In this document: one piece after another, positions 12,038 through 13,924 of the stretch
How the letters are laid out: each line of letters begins with the position of its first letter
How positions within the stretch are numbered: position 1 is the first letter of the stretch
NCBI GenBank assembly: GCA_019693395.1
Contig: JAAMXP010003376.1
Coordinates: forward strand, 1,476-15,399
Reading direction: 5' to 3'
Length of the DNA: 13,924 nucleotides
From: Ettlia oleoabundans
Taxonomy: Eukaryota; Chlorophyta; Chlorophyceae; Chlamydomonadales
Notes under the pieces: generated by a model
Seen by the model: the letters and a program-made list of their open reading frames with translations, nothing else
The model's database searches: none
What the model was told of the DNA's origin: nothing
Position numbers and translations under genes: made by a program

Positions 12038-13924
12038 CTACTTTGCCTTGCGTGAAGGCTTGGAGGCCGAGGGCTTGGCCGCGGCCTTTTTGGCAGGTGC
12101 CTCCCTCTTGACCACGGCTGGCTTGGTGGCAGCAGCCTTTCTGGGTGCTGCGCGCTTGGTGGTTGTGGTCTTCTTAGCTGCCGGCAGCACCACCTTGGTT
12201 TCCTGCGAACGACGGATAGCAAGGCAGGCAAAAGTGTTTGGCCCGCGCCAGCTGTTGATATGTCCCACATGGCAGTGAAGCACACACGTCCACAGAGCCT
12301 GCACGCAGCAGCCACCTCGTGAACAAGTGTGCTACATGCGTGGCAGGCAGGGTGCAGAGCATGCCCCTGCGCACCCTGCACACGTTTTTTTTCTCCGCCG
12401 CCTTGCCGCCCTTGGCCGGTGCAGCCTGCAGAGCGTGCAACAAGCCCTCCAGCTCAACTCAGTCAGCTGGGGGTACCACAAGGCAGCCCTGCCTACCGCC
12501 CAAGCCTGAGCGCTGCAGATGAGAACACAAGTTCCGCAACAAGAAGCCCTCTTACACTGCACTCGGGCTGAATTGTTGCTGGCTGGGCAGCATGCACGGG
12601 TGTGGCGTTTCTCATGCCACCCTCCTGACTAGCCTCACCTTCTTAATAGCCGGCTTTCCTGCCGTCTTTCCCTTTGCGGCCTGCTTCTCCACTGCCGCTT
12701 CAGGTGCCCCCTTGCCCTTGGCTGTCGCACCCCGCTGGGGCGCCGGCTCCTCGGCGGGCGGCTGCTTGGGAGCAGCCTTGCTCTTGCCCTTCACTGCTGC
12801 TGTGCTCTCAGCCACGGGCTTCTGAGCCGCTGTCTGTACAGCTGCAGCCCTGCCCGTGCGTGCAGTGGCACCCTTAAATGCAGGCTTGTCTGCTGCTGGC
12901 TTGGGGGCAGCCTTGCCCTTGGCCCCCGCCCCACGCTTCCGTGCCGGTGCCTCCTCAGGCTCTCCTGCTGCCTTGCGCTTGATCGCTGCGGCCTTCTTCC
13001 TCTCCTCCTTCTCCTCCTTCCCCCTGTCAGCTGTAGCTGTCGCCTTGCCACGTGGCTTGGCAGGGGCGCGTGTCCTCTTCTGAGCGCTGTCCTCTGTTGC
13101 CCCTGCACCCTTGCCCTTGCCTGCTGCCGGCTTGGCTGCTGCCCGGCTTACCTTGCCACGGGGCTGAGCTGCAGTCTTGGCCTTGCCCTGGCTGGAGGGG
13201 CCTCCTGCCTTGGCGCTTGTTGCCGGCTTGGCAGCAGCTTCGCGTCGGGTCCGCTTCTTAGGCTGCTGCTCCTCCTCCCCCTCTTTTGCTGCAGGCTCTG
13301 CTGCTGCCACCTCCTCCTCCTCCTCCTGTTCCTTCGTTTCCATTTCACCCTTCTCCTCCCCCTCCGCCTCCTCCTCCTCCTTCTCTGCTGCCCCTGCGGA
13401 GCCAGAAGAAGCAGGTGGGCAAGCAGGTGGGCAGGTGAAATGTCGCGGTGAGGGATTCACCCGAGCAGGGAAGGGCTGATGAGCTGCAACAAGAGCCTTA
13501 ACTACAACCACCTCAACCAACAGCCTCATCCATGACACCAACTCTGCTGCCAGCCCAGGCTTGCCGCATGTGGGTGGCAACGTTTATCCCACCCACCTGC
13601 AGGCGCCTCCTCCTCCTCCTTTGCTGCCACCTGGCGTGCCAGCTCGGCCACCTGGCCACCAGCCCCTGTCATCTCCTCCTCACACACACCCTCCTCCTCA
13701 TCCTCCTCCTGGACCCCAGCCGCAGCCTCCAGCGCTGCCCCTTCTGCCTCTGCCCCTGCCACACCCTTTGCCTGTCCTGCATCTGCCTCTGCCTCTGGCT
13801 GTGCAGATGTCTCTGGCACGCCCTCCACCTGACCCACATCCGGCCCTGCTTCTAGCGCTGCCCGCTCTATTGTCTCATCCACAAAGGGCGGCTGCTCCTC
13901 GGCAGCGGCGGCCTGCTCCTCACC
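12038..13924 (-). CDS. Acidic/basic Lys-Ala-Pro-rich, probably nuclear chromatin-type protein (5' end missing)
   Basis: Four exons are visible: from beyond 13924 to 13597, 13393-12639, 12425-12384 (42 nt) and 12202-12038. They join in frame to 429 residues, with phase-1, phase-0 and phase-0 junctions and introns of 203, 213 and 181 nt. The N-terminal visible third is Glu/Ala-rich with long acidic runs. It switches abruptly to a basic Lys/Ala/Pro-rich region after PKKRTRR, a classic nuclear localisation signal. Basic repeats of AAAKPA, KGKA and PRGK type follow; PRGK is like a degenerate AT-hook. The tail ends KPSRKAK. The composition resembles linker-histone H1 C-terminal tails and nucleolar acidic/basic proteins, so nucleic-acid or chromatin binding is inferred. 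No folded domain such as an H1 globular domain is visible; it could lie upstream. A GTGCGC donor at 12374 would lengthen the 42-nt exon to 51 nt. Confidence 0.8.
12552..12556 (-). terminator. Possible intronic TGTAA poly(A) signal
   Basis: TGTAA on the - strand lies inside intron 12426-12638 of the Lys/Ala-rich gene. If the donor at 12638 is skipped, the frame runs seven codons further to a stop at 12612-12614, with this signal about 56 nt beyond it. That would give a shorter isoform ending VRLVRRVA. The match is short and could be chance. Confidence 0.25.

Noticed and set aside
13177..13479. Ser-rich + ORF opposite the acidic exon
   Set aside because: Glu-rich GAG/GAA codons read as Leu/Ser/Phe strings in antisense. 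The - strand has consistent exons and phases.

Overview
The window is nuclear DNA of a photosynthetic eukaryote, most likely a chlorophyte green alga. It has GC-rich genes split by GT-AG introns of about 80-400 nt, often with GTG-type donors and CAG acceptors. One predicted protein carries a plastid transit peptide followed by a lumen-type signal. Long minisatellites separate the genes. I cannot name a genus from the sequence alone. All gene models come from reading splice sites and protein motifs by eye; no database search was possible.

Layout. 1-2240 is a C/A-rich, G-poor block on the + strand with two minisatellites: an 82-bp array (1 to about 580, running off the left edge) and a 47-bp array (1336-1850). 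Neither period is a multiple of 3, and the long overlapping ORFs there are by-products of stop-poor repeats. 2241-3573 holds nothing I can assign firmly. 3574-3837 (-) is a small unidentified reading frame of AT-richer codon use. 4012-5446 (-) is an F-box/leucine-rich-repeat gene, probably decayed. 5737-6991 (-) is a complete three-exon gene for a 305-residue plastid, probably lumenal, protein. About 300 bp away, and divergent from it, starts a seven-exon gene (+, about 7295-11545) for a CDC48-like double AAA ATPase. 12038 to the right edge (-) is a four-exon gene, 5' end outside the window, for a highly charged acidic-then-basic Lys/Ala/Pro-rich, probably nuclear protein. It is convergent with the ATPase gene.

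The most interesting locus is the ATPase. It has the CDC48 architecture from D1 onward, including the Arg-Arg-Ser-Val motif after D2. It has an unrelated N-terminal region, a shortened D1 pore loop, and an apparent one-base frame break in D1. Its first recognised intron splits the D1 P-loop codons, is stop-free and is a multiple of 3. Two introns carry tight G-quadruplex motifs and another carries a hexamer microsatellite. It could be a diverging paralogue or a gene that has begun to decay. The genes show no evident shared pathway, as expected for a eukaryotic nuclear region.
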